Source of the DNA: Dyadobacter sandarakinus
GTDB taxonomy: Bacteria > Bacteroidota > Bacteroidia > Cytophagales > Spirosomataceae
Direction of reading: 5' to 3'
NCBI RefSeq assembly: GCF_016894445.1
Contig: NZ_CP056775.1
Location: forward strand, 248,001-312,000
DNA: 64,000 nucleotides
The notes below the pieces were generated by a model, which ran no database searches, was not told the origin of the DNA, and worked only from the letters and a program-made list of their open reading frames with translations. A program made the position numbers and the translations under genes. Of the stretch, positions 34,754-44,487 are shown piece after piece. The stretch's first letter is position 1. Each line of letters opens with the position of its first letter.

Positions 34754-35440
34754 TTGAAAAACTGGTTATGGATCGGGCTGATCCTGCTGTCGGGGCAGCA
34801 TATCATGGGACAAGTAAAAACCGCTGACAGCGTCAGGGTAGCTACGGCGCCGGCCATCGCCGATACGACGCAAAGGGCGGCAATTGATTCCATTGCCGGG
34901 AAAAAGAAAAAATTTGCTCCGGTACCCCGGCGCGCAACCCGCCTGGCGCTTATTCCCGGCGGAGGGCAGCTATATAACCGCGATTACTGGAAAGCACCCA
35001 TCGTTTACCTGGCATTCGGCGGCGGGCTTTATGCTTATTACCTGAACTCAGTTAAATACAAGGATTACCTGGCTACCTACAAGGCCTTTTACGACCTGGA
35101 TAAGAACAGTCCGAATTACGGCAAGATAAAGGAAGGACTTACGGCCGATTCCACATTGCCGGTTCGTTACAGGAATCTTTTTAATACAAGCAGTACCTAC
35201 CCGGAAATCAACCGCGACCAGGCGGCACGCGGCAAAAATTACTGGAGACGTAACCGCGGCTTTGCACTGATTGTGTCGGGCCTGATTTACTCACTTACGA
35301 TTATCGAAGCCAATGTGGCGGCACACATGAAAACATTTGACCTTTCAGATGATCTGACCCTCCGGCTGGAACCCAAGCTTAATCAGCCCGCCATGCGGTC
35401 GGCTACACCGGGAGTAAGGCTGGTTTTTAATTTTAAGTAA
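34754..35440 (+). CDS. DUF5683 domain protein, secreted or membrane-associated
   Basis: A 228-residue protein with a signal peptide when started at the TTG at 34754 (LKNWLWIGLILLSGQHIMGQ), two bases after the parB stop. The DUF5683 core follows: RATRLALIPGGGQLYNRDYW and KAPIVYLAFGGGLYAYYLN, with a second hydrophobic segment later (GFALIVSGLIYSLTIIEANV). The function is unknown. It sits between parB and dapB, a conserved position in this phylum. Confidence 0.85.
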   Translation: MKNWLWIGLILLSGQHIMGQVKTADSVRVATAPAIADTTQRAAIDSIAGKKKKFAPVPRRATRLALIPGGGQLYNRDYWKAPIVYLAFGGGLYAYYLNSVKYKDYLATYKAFYDLDKNSPNYGKIKEGLTADSTLPVRYRNLFNTSSTYPEINRDQAARGKNYWRRNRGFALIVSGLIYSLTIIEANVAAHMKTFDLSDDLTLRLEPKLNQPAMRSATPGVRLVFNFK

Positions 35441-35470
35441 ATAAATCAGAGTACATTATATTTTTGATTA

Positions 35471-36190
35471 ATGAAAATACTACTACTGGGATATGGCAAG
35501 ATGGGCAAAACGATCGAGCGCATCGCCGAAGAACGCGGGCATACGATCGTTGGACGGATTGACCTGTCAAACCGGGGTGATATGGACGTGCTCAGCACGC
35601 CGGATGTAGATGTGGCCATCGAATTCAGCGCACCGGAAGCCGCATATGACAACATCACTTACTGCCTGAAAAAAGGCTGGGCCGTGGTAAGCGGTACTAC
35701 CGGCTGGCTCGAACACCGCACTGAAATCGAAGAACTTTGTAGAGCACAGAACGGTGCCTTCTTCTATGCGTCCAATTACAGCATCGGGGTGAACCTGTTT
35801 TTCAGGCTGAACCGTCAGCTGGCGCGACTGATGGAAGGTCGGGGCTACGAGCCTTCCATGACCGAAATCCACCACATTCACAAGCTTGATGCACCTAGCG
35901 GCACTGCAATTACCCTGGCCGAAGGCATTGCAGCAATGTCTGAAAGTGTGGACGGCTGGAAGCTGGCACCGGAAGAAGCGGAAGGATATATTACGATTAA
36001 GGCAGAGCGCGAAGGTGAGGTGCCGGGTACCCATATCATCCGCTACGAGTCTGAAGTGGATACGATTGAAATTTCACATACTGCTCATAACCGGAACGGA
36101 TTTGCATTGGGTGCTGTGGTAGCCGCAGAGTGGCTGCCCGGCAGATATGGCGTATTCGGAATGGACGACCTTCTCAAAAATCTGGATTAG
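35471..36190 (+). CDS. dapB: 4-hydroxy-tetrahydrodipicolinate reductase
   Basis: A 239-residue NAD(P)H-dependent enzyme of the lysine/diaminopimelate pathway. N-terminal dinucleotide motif LLLGYGKMGKTIERIAEERG, and the catalytic block EIHHIHKLDAPSGTA with the conserved His and Lys. It needs diaminopimelate for peptidoglycan, so it is expected to be essential. A TATTTTTG box ends only five bases before the ATG, raising the possibility of a leaderless transcript; otherwise it is carried on the upstream parAB transcript. Confidence 0.96.
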   Translation: MKILLLGYGKMGKTIERIAEERGHTIVGRIDLSNRGDMDVLSTPDVDVAIEFSAPEAAYDNITYCLKKGWAVVSGTTGWLEHRTEIEELCRAQNGAFFYASNYSIGVNLFFRLNRQLARLMEGRGYEPSMTEIHHIHKLDAPSGTAITLAEGIAAMSESVDGWKLAPEEAEGYITIKAEREGEVPGTHIIRYESEVDTIEISHTAHNRNGFALGAVVAAEWLPGRYGVFGMDDLLKNLD

Positions 36191-36211
36191 GATTTACAAA
36201 TCATTGTTCCA

Positions 36212-37348
36212 ATGGCATTCAATAAAGAAGTTACAGAGAGACCAGTTCACAACCAGAAAAGGAAATCAGCCGTACGTGAATGGTTTGACTCCATCTTGTT
36301 TGCGGTAATTGCCGCCACGCTCATTCGCTGGCTGTTTTTTGAAGCATTTACCATTCCTACGCCCTCTATGGAAAACAGCCTGCTCGTAGGCGATTTCCTG
36401 TTTGTAAGTAAGCTGCATTATGGTACCCGCACACCCAAAACACCCTTGCAGGTACCGTTGACCCACCAGACCATCTGGGGCACCAACATTCCTTCCTATA
36501 CCGACGCCATTCAGCTGCCACAATACCGGCTGCCGGGGTTCAGCAAGGTGAAACGCGGCGACGTGGTGGTGTTCAACTATCCGCCTGAGATGCAGCATCC
36601 CGTTGATTTAAAAACCAACTACATTAAAAGGTGCATGGGACTCCCGGGCGATGTACTCGAAGTACGCGACCTGCAGGTGTATGCCAACGGAAAGCCCGTC
36701 GAAAATCCGGTACGTATGGAAAACGAGTACTTCGTAGCAACTACCACGCCGGTGAATGAGCTGAAAGTATTCAGGGAAAACGGCATTTCGGAGTACAATA
36801 CCTATACCGAGACTTTTGGCGACACGCTTGCACAAAATGACCAGCTGGGTTACCTGGTTTATACGACCACGGAAATTGCCGCCAAGCTGAAAACATATGA
36901 TTTTGTCAAAGACATTACCCTGGTAAAATCGCCCAGGGATATCAGTGAGCCGATGCTTTATCCTAATTCGTCCCTGTTCAAGTGGAACCGTGACAATTAT
37001 GGACCGATTACCGTTCCGAAAAAAGGGGTTACGGTGCAGCTTACGCCTGAAAACATTGCTTTGTACGGTACTGTGATCAAGAACTATGAGGACAATGAGA
37101 ATGTGACTTTGGAAGAAAGATCAGTCAAATTGGCCGGAAAGGCGATTGCCAGCTATACTTTCAAGCAGGATTATTACTTTATGATGGGCGATAACCGGCA
37201 TAATTCAGCCGACTCGCGCTACTGGGGCTTTGTGCCGATGGATCACATTGTAGGAAAAGCGGTGTTCGTTTGGATGTCCATTGATCCTGATCCAAGTGGG
37301 TTTTTCAGCAAAATCCGGTGGAGCAGATTGTTTCGGGTGATTAACTGA
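36212..37348 (+). CDS. lepB: Signal peptidase I (first copy)
   Basis: A 378-residue membrane protease that removes signal peptides. One membrane anchor ([20 protein letters not shown]) precedes the catalytic serine Ser52 in [15 protein letters not shown] and the general-base Lys139 in [12 protein letters not shown]. The signature [20 protein letters not shown] is at the C-terminus. A roughly 170-residue insert between the Lys and this motif makes it longer than the E. coli enzyme's conserved core, as is usual in this phylum. A second, similar gene follows at 37470. Confidence 0.95.
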   Translation: MAFNKEVTERPVHNQKRKSAVREWFDSILFAVIAATLIRWLFFEAFTIPTPSMENSLLVGDFLFVSKLHYGTRTPKTPLQVPLTHQTIWGTNIPSYTDAIQLPQYRLPGFSKVKRGDVVVFNYPPEMQHPVDLKTNYIKRCMGLPGDVLEVRDLQVYANGKPVENPVRMENEYFVATTTPVNELKVFRENGISEYNTYTETFGDTLAQNDQLGYLVYTTTEIAAKLKTYDFVKDITLVKSPRDISEPMLYPNSSLFKWNRDNYGPITVPKKGVTVQLTPENIALYGTVIKNYEDNENVTLEERSVKLAGKAIASYTFKQDYYFMMGDNRHNSADSRYWGFVPMDHIVGKAVFVWMSIDPDPSGFFSKIRWSRLFRVIN

Positions 37349-37370
37349 CCCAGAAAATTCTTAGGTAGAG

Positions 37371-37399
37371 AGGAGAGGCTACAAGTCTCTCCTTTTTTT
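37371..37399 (+). terminator. Rho-independent terminator after the first lepB
   Basis: Arms AGGAGAG and CTCTCCT with a nine-base loop, then a run of T, between the two lepB genes. It suggests the second lepB is transcribed separately. Confidence 0.8.
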
Positions 37400-37469
37400 G
37401 TTTTTATATATAAATAAACAATATATAAATTTTACCTAAACTTGCAGAACATTATTACAAGCTCCTGCT

Positions 37470-38636
37470 ATGATCACCGAAAAGGAAATTACAAAAGCAC
37501 CTGACAGGCCCGGGAAGTCGGCTTTAAGAGAATGGGTAGACTCCGTATTATTTGCCGTAATAGCTGCCACGCTGATCCGCTGGCTGTTTTTCAGTGCATT
37601 TGTCATTCCTACTCCGTCCATGGAAAACACGTTGCTGGTGGGTGACTACCTGTTTGTAAGCAAGCTGCATTATGGCGCCACCACGCCGATTACCCCATTG
37701 CAGCTGCCGCTCACGCATCAGACGATCTGGGGAACCAGCATTCCCTCGTACCTCGACTGGATACAGTTGCCTCAGCTACGGCTGCCGGGGTTCAGTGAAG
37801 TGAAGCGGGGAGATGTGATCGTGTTCAACCTGCCGGTAGAGCATCCGAATTCCATTAACAAATACAGCACCGTGCTGCCCGACCTGCATCCGCACCCCAC
37901 AGACCTTCGCTCCAATTACATCAAGCGCTGCGTGGCTATTGCAGGGGACCGGCTTGAAGTCCGCTCAGGACAGGTGTATGTAAACGGGAAAGCGGAGCCT
38001 AACCCTCCGCGCATGCAAAATGAATATGTAATTTCTGCCAATACGGCGATTAATGAAGAGAATGTTTTCCATAAAAATGGCATTACGGACTATGCTTCTA
38101 TTCAGCCAGACCCTGCCGACCAGGGTAATAGATTTGCTTATCTTGTAAAAACAACCCCCGCACTTGCAGCTCAGCTGAAATCGCTTGATTTCATTGCAGC
38201 GATTGAGCCGGTATTTTCCGGCAAAAGGTTGAAGGAGCCCTACCTTTTTCCTGAAAACGAGTCACTCAGCTGGAACAAGGATCAATATGGCCCGATCCTA
38301 GTGCCGAAAAAAGGCATGACAGTGCAGCTCAATGCTGCCAATGCAGCTTTGTACGGAGATGTGATCCGCAACTATGAGGGAAATGAAGATGTGACGCTGG
38401 CTGATGGTCAGGTTCTGCAGCATGGAAAAGTGCTGCAAACGTACACGTTCCGGCAGGATTACTTTTTTATGATGGGGGATAACCGGCACAACTCGGCCGA
38501 CTCGCGGTACTGGGGCTTTGTACCAATGGACCATATTGTGGGTAAGGCTGTTTTTGTGTGGATGTCCATTGACCCCGATCCGGTAAGTGCATTCAGGAAA
38601 ATCCGCTGGGACCGTGTTTTCAGGATTATAGAATAA
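37470..38636 (+). CDS. lepB: Signal peptidase I (second copy)
   Basis: A 388-residue paralogue of the upstream gene with the same plan: membrane anchor [20 protein letters not shown], Ser50 in [16 protein letters not shown], Lys152 in NYIKRCVAIAGD, and [20 protein letters not shown] near the end. It carries an extra stretch before the Lys (about 128-146) absent from copy one, and the middle insert has diverged most. Both active sites look intact, so the two peptidases may split substrates. A terminator separates it from copy one and another follows it. Confidence 0.94.
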   Translation: MITEKEITKAPDRPGKSALREWVDSVLFAVIAATLIRWLFFSAFVIPTPSMENTLLVGDYLFVSKLHYGATTPITPLQLPLTHQTIWGTSIPSYLDWIQLPQLRLPGFSEVKRGDVIVFNLPVEHPNSINKYSTVLPDLHPHPTDLRSNYIKRCVAIAGDRLEVRSGQVYVNGKAEPNPPRMQNEYVISANTAINEENVFHKNGITDYASIQPDPADQGNRFAYLVKTTPALAAQLKSLDFIAAIEPVFSGKRLKEPYLFPENESLSWNKDQYGPILVPKKGMTVQLNAANAALYGDVIRNYEGNEDVTLADGQVLQHGKVLQTYTFRQDYFFMMGDNRHNSADSRYWGFVPMDHIVGKAVFVWMSIDPDPVSAFRKIRWDRVFRIIE

Positions 38637-38641
38637 TATAA

Positions 38642-38672
38642 AAGAGGCTGCCTTCCCGGGCAGCCTCTTGTT
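38642..38672. terminator. Bidirectional terminator between lepB and the GH13 gene
   Basis: Arms AAGAGGCTGCC and GGGCAGCCTCTT with a short loop, placed between the stops of the convergent genes and followed by T-rich sequence. Confidence 0.85.
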
Positions 38673-38674
38673 TC

Positions 38675-40492
38675 TTATTCTTCCTGTGAAAAAATCAATG
38701 CGGTATATGGCGGAATCTGCAATGATGCAAAAGCGGGATGATTATCGTACTCGCCCTCCCAGGCGTCCACATCATGTACACCTACATTGGAGAACTCAGA
38801 ATCATATTGTTCGTTGTCGCTGCTCAGGCGCAGGTGCCATTTGCCGGCGCGCGGAAATCCTACTTTGAAGTCGGACAAGGTTTCAATCGAAAAGTTCAGC
38901 ACCACGATCACACTGTCTTTGGGGCCGCCTTCATTCCACCGGTGCATAACAATTACCTTCTTGTCATTGTCAGCCCTTACAATTTCGACATTTTGTCCCT
39001 GCAAGCCGCCCGTAACCCCAAACCAGTTTCTCCGCAAATGGATCATATCACGGTGCAGGTTCGCAAAGCCGCTGAACTTTTCAAGCCTTGACCAGTCAAT
39101 CGGATCATTGTCGGAAAACCATTTATCTTCCAGCAAAGGCTGTCCCTGAAAAATCATCGGGATGCCCGGTGAGGTAAGTACCAGCGCAACACCCAGGGCA
39201 GCGCGCTTTTTGGAATACCAGTTGTTCACGTCACCATCCGCAATTTCTTCGGCTACCCGTGCCTGTCCGTTTGCCACCTCATCATGTGATTCCGTATAAA
39301 TGATCCGCTGAAACGAATCCATATTGTAGCGGCTTGTGATCGCTTCTGCTACACCGTTGATATCACGGTCCTGATCATTGGCAGTAATGATGGCATCACG
39401 TACGGTATGCACAAACCGGGCATCCCACTGCGACCCGTAGCCCAGTCCGCCATTTTCAACGGTACCTGTAATGAAGTCCAGTGAATGCATATCCTCGGCG
39501 ATTGTAATGCAGTTGGGACAATATTCACGCACATCCTTGTTGATCCACTGCATCAGGGAAATACCTTCCGGAATGTCGTTGCCCGGATTACCGTCTGCCT
39601 TCACATTTCTGATGTAAGGTACCATATCCATCCGCAGACCATCCACATGGTATTCTTTCAGCCACATCATGGCATTATCATGAATATATGATCTTACTTC
39701 ATTCCGGCCGTAATCAGGCCTGGTACTACCCCAGGGCGTTTCGGCGCGCCAGTCATTGTAAAAGTAAATGCCGCCTCCATCATTTTCAGACCAGCCGTCA
39801 AATTGCCAGATGTCGAGATCGGACGGGCCAAAGTGATTGTACACCACATCAAGAATCACCGCAATACCCCGGCTATGAGCTTCTTTGACAAACAGTTTAA
39901 GACCTTCCGGACCGCCGTAGTCAGATTCTATGGCAAAAGGATTTGCGGGATTGTATCCCCACGACATGGAACCGGGGAACTCGGAACAGGGCATCAGCTC
40001 CACGGCATTGAAGCCCATGCTTTGTAAATAATCGAGCTTCTCGATAGCCGTGTAAAAATTACCTACCTGGCCGGCCTCCTTGACGTGAAAAGTGCCGATA
40101 TGCAGCTCGTAAACGACAAGCTCGTGCCAGCCGGGCATATTGAAAGACGAATCTTCCCAATTGAAAGATGCATGGTTATAGACGATACAGTTACCCGATG
40201 AGTTGGTCATTTTCAGCGCATAAGGATCGTTGCGGTGCAGGGTACCAGCCGGTGTTTTCAGTAAAAATTTATACTCGTCTCCTTCTTTTGAGTTTTCAAC
40301 CAGGGCACCCCAGAAACCATGTTCTTCATGTTGAAGAACATTGGCATCTTCTTTCCAGTCATTAAACGTTCCGATCACCGAAACGCTCTCAGCATGAGGA
40401 GCCCAAACTCTGTAATAAACACCATCAGAATGGCAGGTTGCGCCCATTCCTTCATAATACTGAACTGTCTCGTCAGCTTGTAAATTTTCCAT
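38675..40492 (-). CDS. glgB: GH13 alpha-amylase family enzyme, glycogen branching enzyme type
   Basis: A 605-residue enzyme with an N-terminal CBM48/early-set domain (VYYRVWAPHAESVSVIGTFN), a GH13 barrel (GFNAVELMPCSEFPG, ILDVVYNHFGPSDLD), and an all-beta C-terminal domain. Catalytic residues are Asp289 (YHVDGLRMDMV), Glu333 (ITIAEDM) and Asp404 (TESHDE). It most resembles 1,4-alpha-glucan branching enzymes and is shorter than the usual E. coli-type (about 730 residues), fitting the short GlgB group; a related trehalose-forming hydrolase cannot be ruled out. No other glycogen genes are adjacent. Confidence 0.88.
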   Translation of the reverse strand: MENLQADETVQYYEGMGATCHSDGVYYRVWAPHAESVSVIGTFNDWKEDANVLQHEEHGFWGALVENSKEGDEYKFLLKTPAGTLHRNDPYALKMTNSSGNCIVYNHASFNWEDSSFNMPGWHELVVYELHIGTFHVKEAGQVGNFYTAIEKLDYLQSMGFNAVELMPCSEFPGSMSWGYNPANPFAIESDYGGPEGLKLFVKEAHSRGIAVILDVVYNHFGPSDLDIWQFDGWSENDGGGIYFYNDWRAETPWGSTRPDYGRNEVRSYIHDNAMMWLKEYHVDGLRMDMVPYIRNVKADGNPGNDIPEGISLMQWINKDVREYCPNCITIAEDMHSLDFITGTVENGGLGYGSQWDARFVHTVRDAIITANDQDRDINGVAEAITSRYNMDSFQRIIYTESHDEVANGQARVAEEIADGDVNNWYSKKRAALGVALVLTSPGIPMIFQGQPLLEDKWFSDNDPIDWSRLEKFSGFANLHRDMIHLRRNWFGVTGGLQGQNVEIVRADNDKKVIVMHRWNEGGPKDSVIVVLNFSIETLSDFKVGFPRAGKWHLRLSSDNEQYDSEFSNVGVHDVDAWEGEYDNHPAFASLQIPPYTALIFSQEE

Positions 40493-40515
40493 ATACCCTT
40501 TTTGCGGATTATTTT

Positions 40516-40523
40516 TATTTTTG
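40516..40523 (+). promoter_or_regulatory. -7 promoter box (TATTTTTG) upstream of dprA
   Basis: Exact TAnnTTTG match, about 88 bases before the dprA ATG, in the divergent glgB/dprA gap. Confidence 0.35.
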
Positions 40524-40610
40524 AGGACTTATGCCTTATGCGTATATGGTCAAATTGTATGCCAGTCGCAAAACGTGCATAAACAAGATTTAAAACTATA
40601 CAACACACTT

Positions 40611-41738
40611 ATGAACACCGATCTTTCAGACCAGGAGCGGGTCAGTACGCTCGCGCTTATGCATACCCCCGGCATTGGTTCCGTAACCGTACGCCAGCTG
40701 ATCAGTTACTGTGGGAGCGCCACGGCGGTTTTTACGTCGGGGTACAAAAAGCTTATCAGGATTCCGGGCATTGGCGACAAGATCGTCAGGGCTGTACTCG
40801 ATCAGACCACATTTGCATTGGCCACACAGGAGTATGGACGCTGCCGGCAAACAGGTACCCGCCTTCATTTCTTTACCGATCCCACTTACCCCACCAGGTT
40901 GAAGCCCCTGTACGATGCTCCGGTCGTCTTGTACACACGCGGAAGTTTTGATTTCAATATGCCGTACACGGTCGGGATTGTCGGTACCAGGCAGGTCAGC
41001 GAGTATGGAAAAGCGGTAACGGAGACCATTATTCGGGAACTAATGCCATTTAACCCGCTCATCGTAAGCGGGCTTGCCTATGGTGTGGACATTACGGCTC
41101 ACCGGGCTTCGCTAAAATGCGGACTGCCGACCATAGGTGTCATGGCCAGCGGCCTGGATGTGATTTATCCTGCATCCCACGCACGTACCGCGCAGGAAAT
41201 GATGCAGCACGGCGGCCTGGTTACGGAGAATGCCCTGGCTACCAAGCCCGATCACATGCGATTTCCTGCGCGTAACCGAATTATTGCAGGGCTGAGTGAT
41301 GTTACTATTGTAGTGGAGTCGGGAAAAAAAGGAGGCAGTCTGATCACCGTTGAATTTGCCCAGAATTACCATCGCGAAGTGTTTGCAGTACCCGGTATGA
41401 TCAGCAGTCCGCTTTCAGAAGGCTGTAACCAGCTCATACGCGACAATAAAGCCTCTATTTTCACTTCGGTGGAAGACATGGCAGGTGAATTGGGCTGGAT
41501 ACGGGCTGGTGAAGACCGGAAGCAGGTGCAAAAGCCGGATACACAGATTTCGTTTGACGGGTTCACACAGGATGAAGGACAGGTTCTGTCGCTTCTGCGA
41601 CAAAAAGGAACAATCCAGATCGACGAGCTCGCGTGGCATTCGGGCATGCACATGAACAAGCTGGCAACCCTTTTACTGAATCTCGAATTCCAGGGTATGG
41701 TCAGGTCCATGCCTGGTAAAAAGTATAGTTTAATCTAA
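40611..41738 (+). CDS. dprA: DNA-processing protein DprA/Smf
   Basis: A 375-residue protein that binds single-stranded DNA and loads RecA during natural transformation. Start at the ATG at 40611 (MNTDLSDQERV). Domains: an N-terminal helix-hairpin-helix pair (MHTPGIGSVTVRQLI and LIRIPGIGDKIVRAVL), a Rossmann-like DprA fold (VGTRQVSEYG, SGLAYGVDITAHRASL, KGGSLITVEFA), and a C-terminal winged helix (IDELAWHSGMHMNKLATLLL). It is four bases before an AlbA_2-domain gene, so the two form an operon. Confidence 0.95.
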   Translation: MNTDLSDQERVSTLALMHTPGIGSVTVRQLISYCGSATAVFTSGYKKLIRIPGIGDKIVRAVLDQTTFALATQEYGRCRQTGTRLHFFTDPTYPTRLKPLYDAPVVLYTRGSFDFNMPYTVGIVGTRQVSEYGKAVTETIIRELMPFNPLIVSGLAYGVDITAHRASLKCGLPTIGVMASGLDVIYPASHARTAQEMMQHGGLVTENALATKPDHMRFPARNRIIAGLSDVTIVVESGKKGGSLITVEFAQNYHREVFAVPGMISSPLSEGCNQLIRDNKASIFTSVEDMAGELGWIRAGEDRKQVQKPDTQISFDGFTQDEGQVLSLLRQKGTIQIDELAWHSGMHMNKLATLLLNLEFQGMVRSMPGKKYSLI

Positions 41739-41742
41739 ATGC

Positions 41743-42372
41743 ATGGATAAAAGTATCATTCAGCTGATCCAGCAGGGTGAGGGGCTCACAGTTGAATTCA
41801 AGCGGACCATTGACAGTTCGTTTAAAATTGCAAAAACGATTGTTTCATTTGCCAATACTGCAGGAGGCAATTTGCTGATTGGAGTAGGGGATAACCGCGC
41901 ACTGCTCGGCGTACAGTCGGAGCTCAGGGAGTTGCAAAAGCTTGAAAAAGCCACGATGGAGCTGATCGAGCCGGCGATTACCATTGGGATACGTTCGGAA
42001 ATGCTTGATGGAAAAAGGATCATGCTGATCAGCGTAGAGGAAAGTGCCGATAAGCCTCATTATGCAATCAATGAGCAGCGGAAGTCGCTGATTTATGTTC
42101 GTGTAAAAGATAAAAGCATGCCCATACCCCGGTTGTTGCTGCAAGGTGAGGCAAGCGAGAACGTCGCCAGGCTGCTTGAAACCAAGCCTGTAAAGCGGCT
42201 GGTTACGTACCTCCGGGAAAATGATGCCGTGAATGCAAAGGTTTTTTCGCGCATGATCAATATTTCTGAAAAAAGGGCTGAACGTCTTTTGCAGGAGCTG
42301 GCGGAGGAGCAGGTATTGTTGAAAATCACCCGGAACAAGCCCGAACTGTATAGCTTAAAATGGGCAAAATAA
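41743..42372 (+). CDS. AlbA_2 (Schlafen-like AAA_4) domain putative DNA-binding protein
   Basis: A 209-residue protein. The N-terminal AlbA_2 domain is recognisable by GLTVEFKRTIDSSFKIAKTI and the SFANTAGGNLLIGVGDNRA block; the middle IYVRVKDKSMPIPR continues it, and the last 60 residues look like a winged helix (NISEKRAERLLQELAEEQVL). AlbA_2 domains are related to Schlafen cores and to helicase or regulator accessory proteins. It is co-transcribed with dprA, suggesting a link to DNA uptake or processing, but no function is established. Confidence 0.85.
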   Translation: MDKSIIQLIQQGEGLTVEFKRTIDSSFKIAKTIVSFANTAGGNLLIGVGDNRALLGVQSELRELQKLEKATMELIEPAITIGIRSEMLDGKRIMLISVEESADKPHYAINEQRKSLIYVRVKDKSMPIPRLLLQGEASENVARLLETKPVKRLVTYLRENDAVNAKVFSRMINISEKRAERLLQELAEEQVLLKITRNKPELYSLKWAK

Positions 42373-42405
42373 AACCGGATGCAGCACGCTGCACCCGGTT
42401 TGCAT
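42372..42405. terminator. Bidirectional terminator between the AlbA_2 gene and FKBP gene
   Basis: Arms AAACCGG-TGCAG and CTGCA-CCGGTTT with a three- to four-base loop and one mismatch, between convergent stops. Confidence 0.8.
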
Positions 42406-42424
42406 GTATTTTTCGAAATGCGGG

Positions 42425-42856
42425 TTAGTCGATACCGACCAGTTCCAGCTCAAAAACCAGGTCCTGGCCAGCCAGCGGGTGGTTGGCATCCAGTACCACA
42501 TACTCTTCCGTCACCTCACGTACAATCACAGGGATCACCTGCCCGTTTCCGTCCTGGTGCATATTGAGCGTAGTGCCGATTTCCAAAGGCACATCTGCGG
42601 GAATTTGCTGGCGATCGAAGCGGATCACCATTTCTTCATTAATTGGACCGTATGCTTCTTCGTTCGGGATATGGATGGTTTTTTTATCACCGATTTCCAT
42701 TCCTGTCACGCCATCGTCAAAACCTTTGATCACCTGACCGCTTCCCAGCTGAAAGCTGAGCGGCTCACGGCCTTCGGACGAATCGAAAAGTTGTCCGTCC
42801 GGCAAAGTTCCTTTATAATGAACCTGCACCTGATCGCCTGCCTTTGCCTGCTTCAT
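42425..42856 (-). CDS. FKBP-type peptidyl-prolyl isomerase (SlyD-like)
   Basis: A 143-residue cytoplasmic enzyme starting MKQAKAGDQVQVHYKGTLPD at the ATG at 42856. The FKBP core shows GREPLSFQLGSGQVIKGFDD; an inserted IF domain, as in SlyD, holds FDRQQIPADVPLEIGTTL. It speeds cis-trans proline isomerisation and can chaperone folding. It lacks the His-rich metal-binding tail of E. coli SlyD. It lies 56 bases downstream of proS and may be co-transcribed with it. Confidence 0.93.
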   Translation of the reverse strand: MKQAKAGDQVQVHYKGTLPDGQLFDSSEGREPLSFQLGSGQVIKGFDDGVTGMEIGDKKTIHIPNEEAYGPINEEMVIRFDRQQIPADVPLEIGTTLNMHQDGNGQVIPVIVREVTEEYVVLDANHPLAGQDLVFELELVGID

Positions 42857-42912
42857 ATCTTGTAGAGTTGATTGTAAATAAATGATGCCCTGCGGCAACG
42901 CGATTGCTAAAA

Positions 42913-44388
42913 TTAATATGCCCGTGCAAAAACCACGCGGCCGGCGGATGGTTTGCCGGTCAGTATGCAGGTACCCTCCTCGTGCTCCTGATCGAGCGGA
43001 ATGCACCGGATCGTAGCCTTGGTCAGTTCTTTGATTTTCTCCTCAGTCTCGCTGGTACCATCCCAGTGCGCCAGTATAAACCCGCCTTTGTCGTCCAGTA
43101 TTTTGGTAAACTCGTCGAAAGAATTGGCTTTCACAGTATTTTCCTCTCTGAATGCCAGTGCCTTGTTGTAAATGGATGCCTGTATGTTTTCCAGCAAAGC
43201 CTGAATGTGATCTTCAATGCCTTCGAGTGCTACGGTTTCCTTGGTCTTGGTATCACGGCGCGCCACCTCAATGGTGCCGTTTTCCAGATCACGGCCGCCC
43301 AGTGCAAGCCGCACGGGAACACCTTTCAGCTCATATTCCGCAAACTTGTATCCGGGCTTATAAGCATCCGAATCATCATATTTTACGCTGATACCCCTCT
43401 TGCGAAGTTCCTGCATGATCTGCTTCACCTTCACCGTAATGTCGGCGAGTTGCTCATCATTGCGGTATATCGGCACTATTACGACCTGTATGGGAGCCAG
43501 TTTGGGAGGAAGTACCAGGCCGCTGTCATCCGAATGCGCCATGATCAGCGCACCCATAAGCCGCGTACTTACGCCCCAGGAGGTACCCCAAACGTGTTCC
43601 AGCTTTCCTTCCTTGTCCTGGAACTTTACATCGAATGCCTTTGCAAAATTCTGTCCCAAAAAGTGGGAAGTCCCGGCCTGCAGCGCTTTTCCATCCTGCA
43701 TCATCGCCTCAATGCAGTAGGTATTCTCAGCTCCGGCAAAGCGCTCATTGGGTGTTTTTACTCCTTTAACCACCGGTACAGCCATCCATTCTTCTGCAAA
43801 CTGCGCATACACTTCCAGCATCTGGCGTGCTTCTTCCTCCGCTTCGAGCCGGGTTGCATGAGCGGTATGTCCTTCCTGCCACAAAAACTCGGCTGTGCGC
43901 AGAAACAGGCGCGTGCGCATTTCCCAACGCACGACATTCGCCCACTGGTTAATCAGCAAAGGCAGGTCACGGTATGACTGGATCCAGTTTTTGTAGGTAC
44001 TCCAGATCACCGTCTCGGACGTTGGCCTGACAATCAGCTCCTCTTCCAGCTTAGCGTCAGGGTCAACGATTACGCCTCCTGTTTCGGGATCGTTCTTGAG
44101 ACGGTAGTGTGTCACAACAGCACATTCCTTCGCAAAGCCTTCCACATGTGAGGCTTCTTTGCTCAGGTACGATTTGGGGATAAAAAGCGGGAAGTAAGCA
44201 TTGGTATGGCCCGTCTCTTTGAACTTGTCATCGAGGGCCCGCTGCATTTTCTCCCAGATCGAATAACCGTAAGGTTTAATGACCATACAACCCCGTACCG
44301 CCGAGTTTTCGGCCAGGTCTGCTCGTTTCACCAGTTCGTTATACCACTCGGAGTAATTTTCACTCCGTTTAGGTAAGGATTTACTCAT
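42913..44388 (-). CDS. proS: Prolyl-tRNA synthetase (archaeal/eukaryotic-like short form)
   Basis: A 491-residue class II synthetase that charges tRNA-Pro. Motif 2 region [20 protein letters not shown] and [15 protein letters not shown], motif 3 area and the C-terminal anticodon-binding domain are present, and the C-terminal end RVVFARAY is typical. It lacks the editing INS domain of bacterial-type ProRS, so it is the ProS type 3 form common in Bacteroidota. A -7 box at 44456-44463 lies upstream. Confidence 0.96.
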   Translation of the reverse strand: MSKSLPKRSENYSEWYNELVKRADLAENSAVRGCMVIKPYGYSIWEKMQRALDDKFKETGHTNAYFPLFIPKSYLSKEASHVEGFAKECAVVTHYRLKNDPETGGVIVDPDAKLEEELIVRPTSETVIWSTYKNWIQSYRDLPLLINQWANVVRWEMRTRLFLRTAEFLWQEGHTAHATRLEAEEEARQMLEVYAQFAEEWMAVPVVKGVKTPNERFAGAENTYCIEAMMQDGKALQAGTSHFLGQNFAKAFDVKFQDKEGKLEHVWGTSWGVSTRLMGALIMAHSDDSGLVLPPKLAPIQVVIVPIYRNDEQLADITVKVKQIMQELRKRGISVKYDDSDAYKPGYKFAEYELKGVPVRLALGGRDLENGTIEVARRDTKTKETVALEGIEDHIQALLENIQASIYNKALAFREENTVKANSFDEFTKILDDKGGFILAHWDGTSETEEKIKELTKATIRCIPLDQEHEEGTCILTGKPSAGRVVFARAY

Positions 44389-44455
44389 TATTTGGATTAT
44401 TTATTAAAACAAAAGGAGAATAGCATGACACATTGCCAGGTTAAGGCACGTGTTG

Positions 44456-44463
44456 CAAAGATA
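44456..44463 (-). promoter_or_regulatory. -7 promoter box (TATCTTTG) for proS
   Basis: Exact TAnnTTTG match on the minus strand, 67 bases from the ATG at 44388; no -33 TTG at the right spacing. A perfect palindrome lies just upstream at 44488-44503, where the -33 region would be. Confidence 0.45.
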
Positions 44464-44487
44464 GTTTTTTATGTTAATTTTGAATGA

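Noticed and set aside
36212..38636. Assembly duplication creating two lepB genes
   Set aside because: The copies differ throughout, including an insertion before the catalytic Lys, so they are genuine paralogues.
42904..43977. A 357-codon open frame on the plus strand
   Set aside because: Antisense to proS, which is unmistakable and complete.
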